Positions 23,584-32,582 of a stretch of 64,000 nucleotides of DNA are shown here, in pieces. Both the position numbers and the translations under genes were made by a program. Each line of letters starts with the position of its first letter. Position 1 is the first letter of the stretch. The stretch spans positions 1-64,000 of the forward strand of contig NZ_JASKMT010000006.1 of assembly GCF_030124175.1 (NCBI RefSeq). Direction: 5' to 3'. The DNA is from Streptomyces sp. 549. GTDB lineage: Bacteria > Actinomycetota > Actinomycetes > Streptomycetales > Streptomycetaceae. The notes beneath the pieces are model-generated. The model was given only the letters and a program-made list of their open reading frames with translations, made no database searches and had not been told where the DNA came from.

Positions 23584-24387
23584 ATGGCCGCGGACCTCAC
23601 CGGCCCGTGCGCTGACTGGCCCGTGCACTGGACGTGCGACCTGGAAACGCTGAACCCTGCCGTGACCGGGATCGCGGTGTCGTCGGCGACGGAGGTGCTG
23701 TGGGCTCTGACCGGGATGCGGTTCGGCACGTGCGAGGTGACGTTGCGGCCGTGCGCGAGGGACTGCTTCGACGGCCGGTTCTTCGACGACTTCGGGCCGC
23801 CGTGGACGGGGGGCCGCTCGTATCCGCAGCCCGCGCTGATCGGCGGCCTGTGGTTCAACCTGACGTGCGGCGGCTGCACGTCAGGTTGCTCTTGCACGGA
23901 CGTGTCGGAGGTGCGGCTCCCGGCGCCGGTGAACCGGATCGTCGAGGTGCTGATCGATGGCACGCCGATGGCGACGGGCTCGTACCGGCTGGACAACAAC
24001 CGGCTGCTGGTGCGCACCGACGGCGGCCAGTGGCCGCGCTGCAACGACCTGTCGCTGGACGACACCGAGCCCGGCACGTGGTCTGTCACGGCGGTCTACG
24101 GCGAGGAGCTGCCCGAGGGTGCGGCGCTCGCGATGGGGCAGTTGGCGTGCGCGATCGTGGAGGCGGCCGGCAACGGCGGGGAGTGCCCGCTGCCGGCGGG
24201 GGTGCAGCAGCTGGCTCGGCAGGGCGTGACGATCCAGTACCCGGACGTCGGGGAGCTGTTCCGTGACGGCCGGACCGGGCTCTATCTGGTGGACATGTTC
24301 ATCGCCGCCTGGAATCCGGGCAGGCTGCGCAACAGGTCGCGGGTGTACCGGGTGGATCAGCCCACTGTGCGGAGGGCCGGAACGTGA
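23584..24387 (+). CDS. Head-to-tail adaptor
   Basis: The 267-residue protein contains repeated CxxC-like groups (CGGCTSGCSC near residue 97) and APVNRIVEVLIDGTPMATGSY, which match adaptor-type proteins of actinophages. It probably joins the portal to the tail connector ring. Its stop overlaps the GTG of the next gene. Confidence 0.7.
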   Translation: MAADLTGPCADWPVHWTCDLETLNPAVTGIAVSSATEVLWALTGMRFGTCEVTLRPCARDCFDGRFFDDFGPPWTGGRSYPQPALIGGLWFNLTCGGCTSGCSCTDVSEVRLPAPVNRIVEVLIDGTPMATGSYRLDNNRLLVRTDGGQWPRCNDLSLDDTEPGTWSVTAVYGEELPEGAALAMGQLACAIVEAAGNGGECPLPAGVQQLARQGVTIQYPDVGELFRDGRTGLYLVDMFIAAWNPGRLRNRSRVYRVDQPTVRRAGT

Positions 24388-24884
24388 TCACCGGGCCGCT
24401 TAAGTGGTACACCGTCGCCGAGACCATCCGGGCGGCGGTGCACGCAGACCTGACCGTGACCCCGCAGCGTTCGGGTGTGGTGCCCGGCGCGATCGCGTGG
24501 GACGAGTGCGACTGCGGCATGCTCGCCGTCGCACAGAACCGTGTGTACCTGTCCGACGCTTTCCCCGAGCCGTCCACGGCCCCGGCCGGGGCGCGGTGTG
24601 ACGCAGCCTGGGAAGTCGGCGAGTACGTCCTCCAACTCATCCGCTGCGCCCCCAACCCGCAGGGCCAGTCGCTGGCGCCGGAGGTGGTGGCGCTGGACGC
24701 CTCCGCGCAGGAAGTGATGCGGGATACCTACGAGGTGTTGAAGGCGATGTCGGAGACGCTGTGCCGAATGCACGACGCCCGCGACATCTCCGACTTCCAG
24801 CTGCTCCCGCTCACCTCGCAGGGCCCCGAGGGCGGCTGCGTCGGCGTCGAGGTCGTGTTCCTTATCGGACTGTGGAGGAACTGA
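24384..24884 (+). CDS. Head-tail completion or tail terminator protein
   Basis: The 166-residue protein lies between the adaptor and a gp10-like protein. The conserved feel of the C-terminal GGCVGVEVVFLIGLW and its length fit connector or tail-terminator proteins. GTGA overlap indicates coupling with the adaptor. No catalytic motif. Confidence 0.6.
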   Translation: MITGPLKWYTVAETIRAAVHADLTVTPQRSGVVPGAIAWDECDCGMLAVAQNRVYLSDAFPEPSTAPAGARCDAAWEVGEYVLQLIRCAPNPQGQSLAPEVVALDASAQEVMRDTYEVLKAMSETLCRMHDARDISDFQLLPLTSQGPEGGCVGVEVVFLIGLWRN

Positions 24885-24885
24885 C

Positions 24886-25275
24886 GTGTCGATGCAGGTG
24901 ACGTTCAACGTGCAGCCGTCCCGGGTGCGGCGGATCCTGCTACAGCCGCTGGGTCTGGTCGAGCGGGACGTGCGGCGCCGGGTACGGCGGGTGGAGACTG
25001 CGGCGCGGCGGATGGCGCCGGGCAGCATGGGGCAGGGGCAGCGGATCAAGGGCCGGGTCGAGCGCGGCCCGGAGGGCTACCGCGGTGTGGTGACCTCCAC
25101 GCATCCGGCAAGCATCTACGTGATCAAGGGGACGCGTCCGCACGTCATCCGCCCGAGGCGGGCGAAGGCGTTGAGGTTCCGGGTCGGTGGCCGCACGGTG
25201 TTCGCGCGGGTGGTCAACCATCCGGGCACGAAGCCGAATGACTTCCTCAGCAAGGCGTTGCGGGAGGCAGTGTGA
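24886..25275 (+). CDS. HK97 gp10-like connector protein
   Basis: The 129-residue, very basic protein has a helical start (RRRVRRVETAARRMAP), then GYRGVVTSTHPASIYVIKGTRPHVI and a C-terminal NHPGTKPNDFLSKAL. This is the pattern of HK97 gp10 / neck proteins at the head-tail joint. GGAGG precedes the GTG; an ATG two codons later is possible. Confidence 0.75.
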   Translation: MSMQVTFNVQPSRVRRILLQPLGLVERDVRRRVRRVETAARRMAPGSMGQGQRIKGRVERGPEGYRGVVTSTHPASIYVIKGTRPHVIRPRRAKALRFRVGGRTVFARVVNHPGTKPNDFLSKALREAV

Positions 25276-25290
25276 GGTGCGCAAACACTC

Positions 25291-25329
25291 CGGAATGATC
25301 TTGTAGGTGGCGAACCTACGGTCAGCGCA
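25291..25329 (+). promoter_or_regulatory. Late promoter element 4 (tail genes)
   Basis: CGGAATGATC (25291-25300), 16 nt, TACGGT (25317-25322), probable start near A25329. It lies in the 66-base gap before the tail chaperone gene, which has its own GGAGGT ribosome site. Confidence 0.65.
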
Positions 25330-25341
25330 GGAGGTACCACC

Positions 25342-25779
25342 ATGACTGCGCAGACCGTCGACATCACCGACGACATCCGCGACTTCACGACCGCCCGGAA
25401 GTCCATCCGCTTCCGCGTCGACAGCGACGTCTTCGACGCGGTCCCCGACATCCCCGCTCAGACCCTCCTGGACTTCGCCATGGAGATGGAGCACGCAGGC
25501 GACAGCCCCGACCAGGCCATCCGGGCCATGGTCAAAGTCGTCGACATCCTCCTCACCCAGGAGTCCGCGGCCCTCTTCAAGGCCCGCATGTCCAACCCGG
25601 ACAACCCGATCAGTGCCCAGCAGCTCAAAGACATCATGCCGTGGCTGCTGGAGCAGTACGGGATGCGCCCTACCGAGCCGTCCTCGGACTCGCCAACTGG
25701 GCCAGCCAGCCCGGAACCTGGCACGAGCTCGACGGCGAATGCTCCCGCACAGGCGTCGACCTCCGCGCCCTCCCCGTAG
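25342..25779 (+). CDS. Tail assembly chaperone, upstream (G-type) frame
   Basis: The 145-residue protein has a helical body (residues 1-~115) and a low-complexity Ser/Pro/Ala tail, a sign that the frame is usually left before its stop. It precedes the tape measure gene and is overlapped by a second frame one base behind. As in lambda G/GT, a minor frameshift product should help load the tape measure. Confidence 0.8.
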   Translation: MTAQTVDITDDIRDFTTARKSIRFRVDSDVFDAVPDIPAQTLLDFAMEMEHAGDSPDQAIRAMVKVVDILLTQESAALFKARMSNPDNPISAQQLKDIMPWLLEQYGMRPTEPSSDSPTGPASPEPGTSSTANAPAQASTSAPSP

Positions 25780-26015
25780 ACCGCTTCCTCAACATCGTCT
25801 ACCAGGCCATGGTCGCCCGGCTGCCCCACGACGAGAAACGCGACCCGCGCAAGGAGTTGGACCGTGCGCTGGCCGTCGCATCGTGGCGCCCACCCAGCCG
25901 CACCTCCGTACGCCGACCGAAGGACGCCATCCCCGGACTCCCCGACTGGTGGCAGAGCGATGAGGAAGCGAGCAGGTCGATGATGCCGCTCCTGCAGCAG
26001 CGAGGACTGGTCTGA
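25641..26015 (+). CDS. Tail assembly chaperone, frameshift (T-type) extension
   Basis: The open frame is -1 relative to the G-type gene and stays open well upstream of 25641. The conserved part begins about APYRAVLGLANWASQPGTW and continues FLNIVYQAMVARLPHDEKR. It has no clear own ribosome site and is read by a programmed -1 shift. I find no canonical X XXY YYZ heptamer near 25620-25670, so the slip site is open. Its stop overlaps the tape measure ATG (TGATG). Confidence 0.75.
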   Translation: MAAGAVRDAPYRAVLGLANWASQPGTWHELDGECSRTGVDLRALPVDRFLNIVYQAMVARLPHDEKRDPRKELDRALAVASWRPPSRTSVRRPKDAIPGLPDWWQSDEEASRSMMPLLQQRGLV

Positions 26016-29000
26016 TGGCAACAGTCATCGGTGATGCGGCGGTCCGGATCATGCCGGACATGCGGCGGTTCGCCGCGCAGATGCGGGCGCAGATGCGCAG
26101 CGCCACCTCCGGCATGACCCGGAGCATGCGCGCCACCGGCACCACCATGGGCCGCACCCTCGGCGACGGCTTCGTCCGCGGTGCCGACGGCCGACTGCGA
26201 GACGCCCAGGGACGGTTCGCTGCGGCGGGGCAGCAGATCACCCGCCAGATGCAGGGCGACATGCAGCGCGCCGGAGACGCCGCCGCCCGCGGATTCACCG
26301 GCGCGATGCAGGGGGTGACGCAGTCCTTCCAGGCCACCGGCCAGACCATGGCGACCGCAGGCCAGACGATGACGAAGTCCGTCACGGCGCCGCTGGGGGC
26401 GATCGGGGCCACTTCGATCACGGTGGCCGGTGACTTCCAGGCGGCGATGAACGGCGTGCGCGCCGTGTCCGGAGCGGCGGGTAAGGACTTCACCAACCTG
26501 CGGAACCTGGCCAAGCGCATGGGCTCCACCACGCAGTTCTCTGCGGTGGAGGCGGCCAACGCCATGGAGTTTCTGGGCATGGCCGGGTTCAAGACCACGG
26601 ACATCATGGCCGCCCTGCCCGATGTCCTGAGCCTCGCCGCCGCAGGCAACACCGACCTCGCGACCACCGCCGACATCGCGAGCAACATCATGTCCGGTTT
26701 CGGTATCGAGGCCAGCGAGATGGGCCGGGTCGCCGACGTCATGGCCGCTACGGCGGCCGGCGCGAACGTCGACATGCGGATGCTCGGCGAGTCCATGAAG
26801 TACGCCGCCCCCTTGGCGCGGGCCGCCGGCTGGAGCTTCGAGGACACTGCGGCGGCGGTCGGCTTCCTCGGCAACGCAGGCATCCAGGGGTCGATGGCGG
26901 GCACCGGCCTGAACTCCATCCTCGCCACCCTCGCCGACACCTCGTCCGTCGGCGGCCGGAGGCTGAAGGAGTTCGGCGTCGCCGCGCAGGGCGCCGACGG
27001 GCAGACGCGTCCGCTGGTGGACATCATCGAGGACCTGTCGACGAAGGGCGCCGATGTCGCCGACGTCATCTCCATCTTCGGCCTGGAGGCCGGGCCGAAG
27101 CTGCAGGCGCTGATCGGGCAGGGCTCGAAGGGTCTGGAGGAGTTCGCGAAGGACCTGAAGAACAGTGAGGGTGCCGCCAAGGAGATGGCGGACATCCGCA
27201 TGGAGGGCTTCGTCGGGCAGGTCAAGTCCCTGCAGTCCGCGTTCCAGGGCCTGATGATCGAGATCGGTGATGCTGGGCTCCTCGACTGGGCCACCGACTT
27301 CGCCCAGCGCATCACCGGTCTGTTGTCCGGTCTGGCGCGGACCAGCCCGGAGTTGATGCGGATCGGGTCGATCGTCGCGATCGTCGCTGCTGTCGCCGGG
27401 CCCGCCCTGGCCGCGCTCGGCTTCGCGATCACCGGCATCTCCACTGCGCTGGCCGTGCTGCTCTCCCCCGTCGCGCTGGTGGTCGCCGCCGTCGCCGCGC
27501 TCGGCATCGCGTTCGTGGTGGCCTGGCGCTACAGCAGCACGTTCCGGGACGGCGTGCGGGCGCTGGCCGACACCGTTCGCTCGGGCGCCGTCGCCGCGTT
27601 CCAGCAGCTGCGCGCCTCGTTCGTGACGACGCTCCTGCCTGCCCTGCAGCGCTTGGGGCAGGTGGTGATGCAGGATCTGCTGCCCGCCTTCCGCGCGCTG
27701 ATTCAGGCGGTCGCGAGCAGGGTGATCCCGATCGCCCGCCAGATTTCCAGCATCTTCACCAGCATCGTCATCCCGGCGATCATGAAAGTTTATGCGGCGA
27801 TCGTCGGCGCCTTGGTCCCCGTCTTCCAGGCCCTGGCGAACTTCGTGCGGCAGCGGGTGATACCTGCGGTCCAGATGATCGGCGACCGGCTGTCCGAGCT
27901 GATCACCAAGGCGCGCCCGGTGATTCAGGTGATCGCGGCGATCGTGACGTGGCTGGCGCAGATGGCGGGTCGGATCATCGGCACCGTCGTCCCGATCCTG
28001 ATCCGCCTGGCGGGGCCGATATTCACGGCGTTGTTCCGGGCGATCGGGATGGCGATCGGATTCATCGGCACGCTGATCGGCTGGCTCGTCACCGCCGGGC
28101 GGGCGTTCGTGACGCTGGGCCGGTGGGTGTCGTGGCTGTGGACCACGGCAATCGCACCCGCGTTCAAATTCATCGGGCAGGCCGCCCGGCTGCTGGCGAC
28201 GGTGCTGCTGGTCGTGGTGATCGCTCCGATCGTCATTGCGGTGCGGACCCTCGGTGCGATCTTCGGCTGGCTGTGGCGTACCGCGATCCGCCCAGCGTTC
28301 CAGGGCATCGGCGCTGCCGCCAGGTGGCTGTGGCAGGCCGCGATCCGCCCGGTGTTCACGGCGGTCCAGGCGCAGACCCGTGTACTGGCGGCCGTGTTCC
28401 GGTGGCTGTGGACCACCGTCGTACGCCCCGTGTTCCGTGGTATCGGCGGCGCGATCCGCACATGGTGGACAGCATCCCGCGCGATCTTCGCAGCGGTCAC
28501 GTCGTTCATCCGCGGCCCACTGGGTAGCGTGTTCCGGTGGCTGCGGGACAGCGTGATCCGGCCCGTATTCCGCGTCATCGGATCGGCGATCACCAGCACG
28601 TGGCAGCGCCGCATCCGGCCCGCGTTCACCGCGGTGCGAGCCGCCGTCGCCGCCGTCGCTGTCGCCTTCCGCTCGGCACGAGACGGGATCAGGAAGGCCT
28701 GGGAGCAGCTGCGCGGCATCACCCGGCGCCCCGTCAACTTCATCATCAACACGGTGTACAACAAGGGGATTCGCGCCGTCTGGAACGCCGTGGTCGATGC
28801 GTTCGGCGGCAAGAAGCTGGACCCGATCGACGGCCTGGCCCGAGGCGGCATCCTCCCTGGGATGTCGTCGTGGCGGGGCGGTGACGACCAGCTCGTGCCG
28901 ATGCGCCGCGGTGAGGGCGTCTACGTGTCCGAGGCGATGCGCGACCCCTACGAGCGGGCCAGGTTGCACGCCGTCAACCGGGCCGCCATGGCAGGCCGCA

Positions 29001-29995
29001 GCCTGGCACCGTTCCACCACATGGAGGGCGACGGCCGCGGGCACGGCGGCGGTTTCGCGCTGGGCGGCATCTTCGACGGCATCGGCAACGCCGCATCCGC
29101 AGCCTGGGACAAGGCCAAGCAAGGCGCGTCCTGGCTGAAGGACACCTTCGGTGGCGCCATCAAGGCCGGCGTCAAGGCGCTCATCGACCCGATGATCAGC
29201 CTCATCCCCGGCAAGTCGGGATTCTCGACCGCGCTGAAGGGCGGCGCCCGCGGCATGGTGGACCGGCTGCTGGGCGCCGGCGATAAGGGCGACAAGGTCG
29301 TCGGCAAATTCGTGAAGCCGGTGAACGCCGCGATCGGCACCCGGTACGGGGTGCCCGGGAAGATGTGGGCCTCCGGATTCCACACCGGCACCGACTTCCC
29401 CGCGGCGGTGGGTACGGCGGTGCGGGCGGCGCTGACCGGCCGCGTCACCTCGACCAGCTCAGCCGGCCCGTACGGCAACCACATCCGCATGTCGCATGCG
29501 GGCGGCCTGACGACCCTGTACGCGCACCTGTCGAGGATGGCGGTCGATGCAGGGCAGAGCGTGACGGGCGGACGCCGGATCGGCTCGGTCGGATCGACGG
29601 GCAACTCCACGGGTCCGCACCTGCACTTTGAGGCCCGTCGCGGCGGCAAGCTGATCAACCCCGAGTCGCTGTTCGACACCGGGGGCTGGCTGATGCCGGG
29701 CCGGATGGCGTACAACGGCCTGAGCAGCCCGGAGGCGGTCCTCACTCCGCCCCAGTGGCGCACCTTGTCGGTACTGGCGGGCCGGGCCGCTGAGGGGATC
29801 GAGACCAGCCGCTCCCTAGACCGGATCATGAGCGGCAGCGGAGGGAGCGGCGCCCCGGCCGTCACCAACGTCGCCATCACCCTGGAAAACCACGGCGTGA
29901 TCGGGTCGCAGCGCGAGCTGGACGACTGGTTCACTGGGATGCTGAGCCGGGCGGCGCAGCAGCGGCGGCTGCCCGCCGGACTCGGGGGCCGCTGA
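26015..29995 (+). CDS. Tape measure protein with C-terminal M23 peptidase domain
   Basis: The 1326-residue protein has a helical N-terminus (residues ~1-110 with Met/Gln/Arg-rich repeats). A TMP core (~120-420) follows, then a long hydrophobic region (~450-900) of Trp-containing repeats such as FGWLWRTAIRPAFQGI and FRWLWTTVVRPVFRGI. The C-terminus holds an M23/LytM endopeptidase domain (HTGTDFP near 1122, HLHFE near 1199). It sets tail length and probably cuts peptidoglycan during DNA entry. The start shares a base with the chaperone stop. Confidence 0.92.
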   Translation: MATVIGDAAVRIMPDMRRFAAQMRAQMRSATSGMTRSMRATGTTMGRTLGDGFVRGADGRLRDAQGRFAAAGQQITRQMQGDMQRAGDAAARGFTGAMQGVTQSFQATGQTMATAGQTMTKSVTAPLGAIGATSITVAGDFQAAMNGVRAVSGAAGKDFTNLRNLAKRMGSTTQFSAVEAANAMEFLGMAGFKTTDIMAALPDVLSLAAAGNTDLATTADIASNIMSGFGIEASEMGRVADVMAATAAGANVDMRMLGESMKYAAPLARAAGWSFEDTAAAVGFLGNAGIQGSMAGTGLNSILATLADTSSVGGRRLKEFGVAAQGADGQTRPLVDIIEDLSTKGADVADVISIFGLEAGPKLQALIGQGSKGLEEFAKDLKNSEGAAKEMADIRMEGFVGQVKSLQSAFQGLMIEIGDAGLLDWATDFAQRITGLLSGLARTSPELMRIGSIVAIVAAVAGPALAALGFAITGISTALAVLLSPVALVVAAVAALGIAFVVAWRYSSTFRDGVRALADTVRSGAVAAFQQLRASFVTTLLPALQRLGQVVMQDLLPAFRALIQAVASRVIPIARQISSIFTSIVIPAIMKVYAAIVGALVPVFQALANFVRQRVIPAVQMIGDRLSELITKARPVIQVIAAIVTWLAQMAGRIIGTVVPILIRLAGPIFTALFRAIGMAIGFIGTLIGWLVTAGRAFVTLGRWVSWLWTTAIAPAFKFIGQAARLLATVLLVVVIAPIVIAVRTLGAIFGWLWRTAIRPAFQGIGAAARWLWQAAIRPVFTAVQAQTRVLAAVFRWLWTTVVRPVFRGIGGAIRTWWTASRAIFAAVTSFIRGPLGSVFRWLRDSVIRPVFRVIGSAITSTWQRRIRPAFTAVRAAVAAVAVAFRSARDGIRKAWEQLRGITRRPVNFIINTVYNKGIRAVWNAVVDAFGGKKLDPIDGLARGGILPGMSSWRGGDDQLVPMRRGEGVYVSEAMRDPYERARLHAVNRAAMAGRSLAPFHHMEGDGRGHGGGFALGGIFDGIGNAASAAWDKAKQGASWLKDTFGGAIKAGVKALIDPMISLIPGKSGFSTALKGGARGMVDRLLGAGDKGDKVVGKFVKPVNAAIGTRYGVPGKMWASGFHTGTDFPAAVGTAVRAALTGRVTSTSSAGPYGNHIRMSHAGGLTTLYAHLSRMAVDAGQSVTGGRRIGSVGSTGNSTGPHLHFEARRGGKLINPESLFDTGGWLMPGRMAYNGLSSPEAVLTPPQWRTLSVLAGRAAEGIETSRSLDRIMSGSGGSGAPAVTNVAITLENHGVIGSQRELDDWFTGMLSRAAQQRRLPAGLGGR

Positions 29996-32166
29996 TGCCG
30001 CTGACCGAAACCCTCCAGGACAACTTCGACGCCCCCGCGGTTGACGCAGCCCGGTGGCCGAGCAACTACAACACCGCCGGGCCACTGCCGGACCAGCCCG
30101 CCGGGCGCGCCCGCGTCCCCTGCAGCACTGGGTTCGCCGCATACGCCTCCGCCAACATCTACACCCTCGCCGGGTCGCAGGCGCGGGTGCGGATGTTCCC
30201 AGCCGCCCGCAACGGCGCCACCAACGAGAGCTTCTCCCAGCTACTGGTGCTGTCCAGCACTGTCGGCACACAGATCGTGTGGGAGATCAACACCGCCCTC
30301 AACATCGTGCTCCTCACCGTTCACGTCGGATTCATCGACGAGGGCGGGCGGACGGTGCCCTACGACCCGGAAGCGCACGCCTGGGCGAGGATCCGCGAAG
30401 AGGCCGGCACTCTGTACTGGGAGGCATCCCCCGACGGCCGCGCGTGGACCGTCCTGCACACAGACGTATCCCCCGGATGGGTCGCCGACACCGACCTGCA
30501 ACTGCAGCTGCTGGCCCACCGCGACGCGGGCGGCGACAACTTCGCCGAGTTCGACGACTTCAACATCACCCCGGTCCTCGCCAGCGGGTACCTGGTGGCC
30601 GTGGACTGGGCCGGGTCAGGGGACTTCGACGGCGCCGATGACAATGTGACCACCGACGTCCTCGACCGGGGGCCGGTGACGTTCGCCTACGGCCGGGATC
30701 AGACGCGGCAGTTGTCGCCGCCGATGGTGGGCAGTGGCGAGTTCGGGCTGTGCAACGCGCAGCGCATCTACTCCCCGGAGAATCCGGACTCCCCGATCTC
30801 GGACGAGGTGTCCCCGGCGTCGCCGGTCAGGGTCGAGGTGGCCATCAACGACACGCTGTATCCGCTGTTCGCGGGGCGCATCAACGAGTTCACGGTGCAC
30901 CCGGACCGCGACCAGCAGTCGGTGGACATCGGTGTGCTGGATGACCTGTCGCTGCTGGAGGGTGCGCGGATCTACACCGGGCTGTACGAGTGGCGGCGCA
31001 CGGGCGAGCTGATGCACGTGGTGCTGGACCGTGTCGGCTGGGACGGGCCACGGGACATCGATGTGGGTGCGACGCATGTCCCGTGGTGGTGGGCAGAGGG
31101 CGACGACGCGTTCTCGAAGGTCGTGGAGTTGTTGCAGGCGGAGGGCCCGCCGAGCATCGCGTACGTGGCCCCGGATGGCACCTTCACGTTCCGGGACCGG
31201 CATCACCGGCTGCTGCGCCCAGCGTCGGTCACCTCGCAGGCGTCGTTCGCGGCGAGGGCGATCACCTGCGACGCGCCCGCCGTCACGGGCAGCCACAGCT
31301 ACCTGCCCCCGTTCGACTACAGCATCGGCTGGAAAGACATCGTCAACGCGGTCACGTTCGAGGTCGAGGAGCGGCGGCCGTCCAGGGTGCAGGTGGTCTG
31401 GGAGTCGGAGTCGACGATCTCCCTGTCTCAGGGGCAGTCCACGCAGATCCACGCGCAGGCTGAGGACCCGTTCTTCGATGCCCAGGATCTGGTGCTGGGG
31501 GTGGACATCGTCGTCTCCGGTGCGGGGGTGGCGGTGACGTCGCTGTCGCGCCGCTCGGGCCAGTCTTTGATCATCAACATCACGGCGGCCGGCGGCGCAG
31601 TGTCGATCACCAGGCTGCAGGTGCGGGCGCGGCCGGTGCCGGTGGCGCGCACGGTCCAGGTGACCTCGGACGATTCGGTGTCGATCGCCCGGCACGGGCG
31701 GCGGTCCTACGGGGAGGGTGCGGGGCAGGCGGGGCAGCATGATGCGTTCGCGATCGGGCAGCTGCTGTTGGCCCATTACGCGCAGCGCAGTCCGACGGTG
31801 CAGCTCAGGCTGGTGTCGTCGGATCTGTCGCATCTGCTGCAGATCGTGACGCGGACACTGTCGGACCGGATCACGATCCGCAACGGCGAGCTGGGCCTGG
31901 ACCGGGACTTCTTCGTGGAGCGGATCAGTCAGACGATCCGGCGGATGCGGGACGTGGAGGCGTGTCCGGGGCCGGTGCACTATGCGGAGCTGGGTTGCGA
32001 GAGCAGCGGCCAGGACATCCCGGCGAACCCGTTCATTTTCGACAAGACGGGTGCGGGCTTCGACGACGGCGTGTTCGACCCGACGGCCGCCGACAACCCG
32101 GCCGAGGTGTTCATCTTCGACCACCCGACGCAGGGCCAGTTCGGCGTCGGACGGTTCGGCACCTGA
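29995..32166 (+). CDS. Minor tail protein (distal tail / baseplate)
   Basis: The 723-residue protein has an N-terminal LamG-like beta-sandwich pattern (~1-195: LQDNFDAPAVDAARW, FDDFNI). A tail-hub type middle follows with VSPASPVRVEV...LFAGRINEF (~275-310). A C-terminal region ends in Phe/Asp/Gly repeats (NPFIFDKTGAGFDDGVFD; AEVFIFDHP). It is likely the baseplate component contacting the host. TGATG links it to the tape measure. Confidence 0.75.
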   Translation: MPLTETLQDNFDAPAVDAARWPSNYNTAGPLPDQPAGRARVPCSTGFAAYASANIYTLAGSQARVRMFPAARNGATNESFSQLLVLSSTVGTQIVWEINTALNIVLLTVHVGFIDEGGRTVPYDPEAHAWARIREEAGTLYWEASPDGRAWTVLHTDVSPGWVADTDLQLQLLAHRDAGGDNFAEFDDFNITPVLASGYLVAVDWAGSGDFDGADDNVTTDVLDRGPVTFAYGRDQTRQLSPPMVGSGEFGLCNAQRIYSPENPDSPISDEVSPASPVRVEVAINDTLYPLFAGRINEFTVHPDRDQQSVDIGVLDDLSLLEGARIYTGLYEWRRTGELMHVVLDRVGWDGPRDIDVGATHVPWWWAEGDDAFSKVVELLQAEGPPSIAYVAPDGTFTFRDRHHRLLRPASVTSQASFAARAITCDAPAVTGSHSYLPPFDYSIGWKDIVNAVTFEVEERRPSRVQVVWESESTISLSQGQSTQIHAQAEDPFFDAQDLVLGVDIVVSGAGVAVTSLSRRSGQSLIINITAAGGAVSITRLQVRARPVPVARTVQVTSDDSVSIARHGRRSYGEGAGQAGQHDAFAIGQLLLAHYAQRSPTVQLRLVSSDLSHLLQIVTRTLSDRITIRNGELGLDRDFFVERISQTIRRMRDVEACPGPVHYAELGCESSGQDIPANPFIFDKTGAGFDDGVFDPTAADNPAEVFIFDHPTQGQFGVGRFGT

Positions 32167-32170
32167 CCTC

Positions 32171-32209
32171 CGGAATGATCATGGCGTGGGGGTGTCTACC
32201 GTCCGCAGC
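32171..32209 (+). promoter_or_regulatory. Late promoter element 5
   Basis: CGGAATGATC (32171-32180), 16 nt, TACCGT (32197-32202), then 7 nt to the ATG at 32210. The geometry equals element 1, so this transcript too should be leaderless. Confidence 0.65.
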
Positions 32210-32581
32210 ATGGTCCAGCTGATCGTGCCCAAGGCTCGCGCCTACGTCTACTGCGGAGACTGGGTTGCCGACTGCCCGCGCGCCTGCGGCAACGTCGAGC
32301 ACCTCTACGCCCACGCCAACCCGCGCAACCCCGCGAGTCCACGCACGGTGCCACTCCCCGAATTCCGCTGCTCCTACTGCCACCAGACCGCCCCGATCGA
32401 CTGGCCGCCGAACCTCACCGACATCACCGCCGTCCTCGCGCTGCGCCCGGTCCCTCACACCCGCAACTGGTACCCGGCCGGCCATGACACTGCCGTGCGC
32501 CACCGGGTGCCGCACGGGCAGAGCATCACCGAACTGCGCGCCGAGAACGCCGACCACAACGTACCCACAGGGGGTGCCTGA
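32210..32581 (+). CDS. Zinc-binding protein in tail region
   Basis: The 123-residue protein has Cys residues at YCGDWVADCPRACGN (near 15-28) and CSYCHQTAPIDWP (near 51-63), a likely zinc fold. It has no ribosome site but starts 7 nt after promoter element 5. It could be a tail-associated or regulatory protein; the position among tail genes is the only hint. Confidence 0.65.
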   Translation: MVQLIVPKARAYVYCGDWVADCPRACGNVEHLYAHANPRNPASPRTVPLPEFRCSYCHQTAPIDWPPNLTDITAVLALRPVPHTRNWYPAGHDTAVRHRVPHGQSITELRAENADHNVPTGGA

Positions 32582-32582
32582 G

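Noticed and set aside
25799..29383. 1194-residue minus-strand frame opposite the tape measure gene
   Set aside because: Composition is dominated by Arg, Asp, Gly and His typical of antisense GC-rich frames; the plus strand encodes a clear tape measure with a peptidase domain.
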